The position numbers and the translations under genes were made by a program. The notes under the pieces were generated by a model, which searched no databases, was not told the DNA's origin, and saw only the letters and a list, made by a program, of their open reading frames with translations. DNA of 64,000 nt, taken from Roseiarcus fermentans (GTDB lineage Bacteria > Pseudomonadota > Alphaproteobacteria > Rhizobiales > Beijerinckiaceae). Below are positions 63,368 through 64,000 of this stretch, in pieces (positions within the stretch are counted from its first letter, which is position 1; every line of letters begins with the position of its first letter). Where the stretch lies: assembly GCF_003315135.1 (NCBI RefSeq), contig NZ_QNRK01000040.1, positions 1 through 64,000 of the forward strand. Reading direction: 5' to 3'.

Positions 63368-64000
63368 TTATTTCTTTCGAGTCACCGGAATATCGAACTC
63401 CGATCCATCATCGTCCGACCCCCGCCGCCTCACGGGGCTAGGTTCGCCAGCTTCGCCGCCAATGATGAAAATGCGCTCCGAGAAGTTCTCAAAAAATCCG
63501 CCGCTGGTCTCGATGGCGCACGACAACTCCGCACGAACGTCATCGGCTTCGTTGTATATGCACAGTACATAAGTGAGAAAAGAGCCGTCGGGCTGCCTTC
63601 GCCGCCACATGTCAGCCATCGATTCATCCAGGATGTCCATGAAGGACGATTGATTGGCGCCCACAGCACGGTCGGTCGCGCTTCCCTTCTTAGACCTATT
63701 TTTGGGATTGCGAGCCTCTATGCATGTTCCGTCGTCGGTATTGCAGACGACAATCTTTATGCGCAGATCGGCGTTGATGATAGACGCTATCTGGTCGGTG
63801 TCGTCTCGATCCCACCCCTTATTTCCAACGTGCATTTCCCGTAGGCGACGTGTTCCCATTTGCCAACGGCGCCAACCCCGCGTGCCGCTTGGATCGTTAT
63901 CCGTCGACTCGTTTGCCGCGCCAACTGCCGCCTCGACTGCCTCCAAAATAAATTCGTGGTTGGTCCGAAGTTCGACCAACCTGTTACTCACCTCAACGAA
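63368..64000 (-). CDS. Unknown partner of the ImmA/IrrE protein, possibly partial
   Basis: At least 207 residues. A GTG at 63991 could be the start, but the frame stays open to the window edge, so the true N-terminus may lie outside. No domain was recognised. It is rich in Asp/Arg, with 'RIKIVVCNTDDGTCIEARN' in the middle and a charged tail (RRRGSDDDGSEFD). Being translationally linked to the metallopeptidase, it may be its substrate or regulatory target, but that is inference. Confidence 0.6.
   Translation of the reverse strand, partial: FVEVSNRLVELRTNHEFILEAVEAAVGAANESTDNDPSGTRGWRRWQMGTRRLREMHVGNKGWDRDDTDQIASIINADLRIKIVVCNTDDGTCIEARNPKNRSKKGSATDRAVGANQSSFMDILDESMADMWRRRQPDGSFLTYVLCIYNEADDVRAELSCAIETSGGFFENFSERIFIIGGEAGEPSPVRRRGSDDDGSEFDIPVTRKK

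Overview
The window is high-GC DNA from an alphaproteobacterium, most likely a free-living diazotroph of the Hyphomicrobiales (Rhizobiales), perhaps Beijerinckiaceae, Methylocystaceae or Roseiarcaceae. Supporting signs are a NifA/sigma-54 controlled nifB operon, a DraT that switches off nitrogenase, a rhizobial-type porin, DUF3618, DUF1178 and DUF3108 proteins, NsrR with a DUF6522 partner, and a PEP-CTERM-like secreted protein. The family placement is inference. Many genes start with TTG or GTG.

Layout. 1-1105: the end of a phenol hydroxylase operon (dmpN partial, dmpO) with no dmpP behind it. 1376-2752: a small membrane protein and a CitE-like lyase. 3801-5800: a nitric-oxide response group (truncated haemoglobin, Cys-motif protein, DUF6522, NsrR). 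2753-9300 also holds several dispersed repeats, a HAF-repeat PEP-CTERM-like protein and a chimeric DUF559 frame. 9361-15158: nitrogen fixation accessory genes, with draT on + and the operon nifB-fdxN-LRV protein-nifZ-nifT-SIR2-like on -, preceded by a clear -24/-12 promoter and a TGT-N10-ACA activator site. 15608-24639: mostly housekeeping genes (acyl-ACP thioesterase, aminotransferase, rdgB, M48 protease, thermonuclease, tRNA-Arg, DMT exporter, porin).

25361-35300 is a coherent envelope module on +. A two-component system is followed by a translationally coupled RND efflux operon (permease, adaptor, outer-membrane factor, small CxxC protein). Then come two tandem, homologous, secreted histidine-rich small proteins with an identical C-terminal Cys motif, and one further small secreted protein. 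The paired His-rich proteins are my best candidate for something undescribed. 35373-38556 is an envelope-stress type cluster (BrkB/YihY, DUF3618, holin-like, YqjD-like).

38779-57538 is mixed metabolism and transport: lytic transglycosylase, glycosyltransferase, GST, cytochrome b561, MATE, arylformamidase-like hydrolase, nucleoside hydrolase, Na/H antiporter, sugar isomerase, pyrophosphatase, grxC, comF and a methyltransferase. It ends with an unusual TPR protein carrying a HlyC-like acyltransferase domain. 57752-61557 is a complete 2-aminoethylphosphonate ABC importer (phnSTUV). From about 62225 the base composition drops sharply. The right end is a probable acquired island with an HTH-ImmA/IrrE metallopeptidase and an unknown partner that runs to the window edge.
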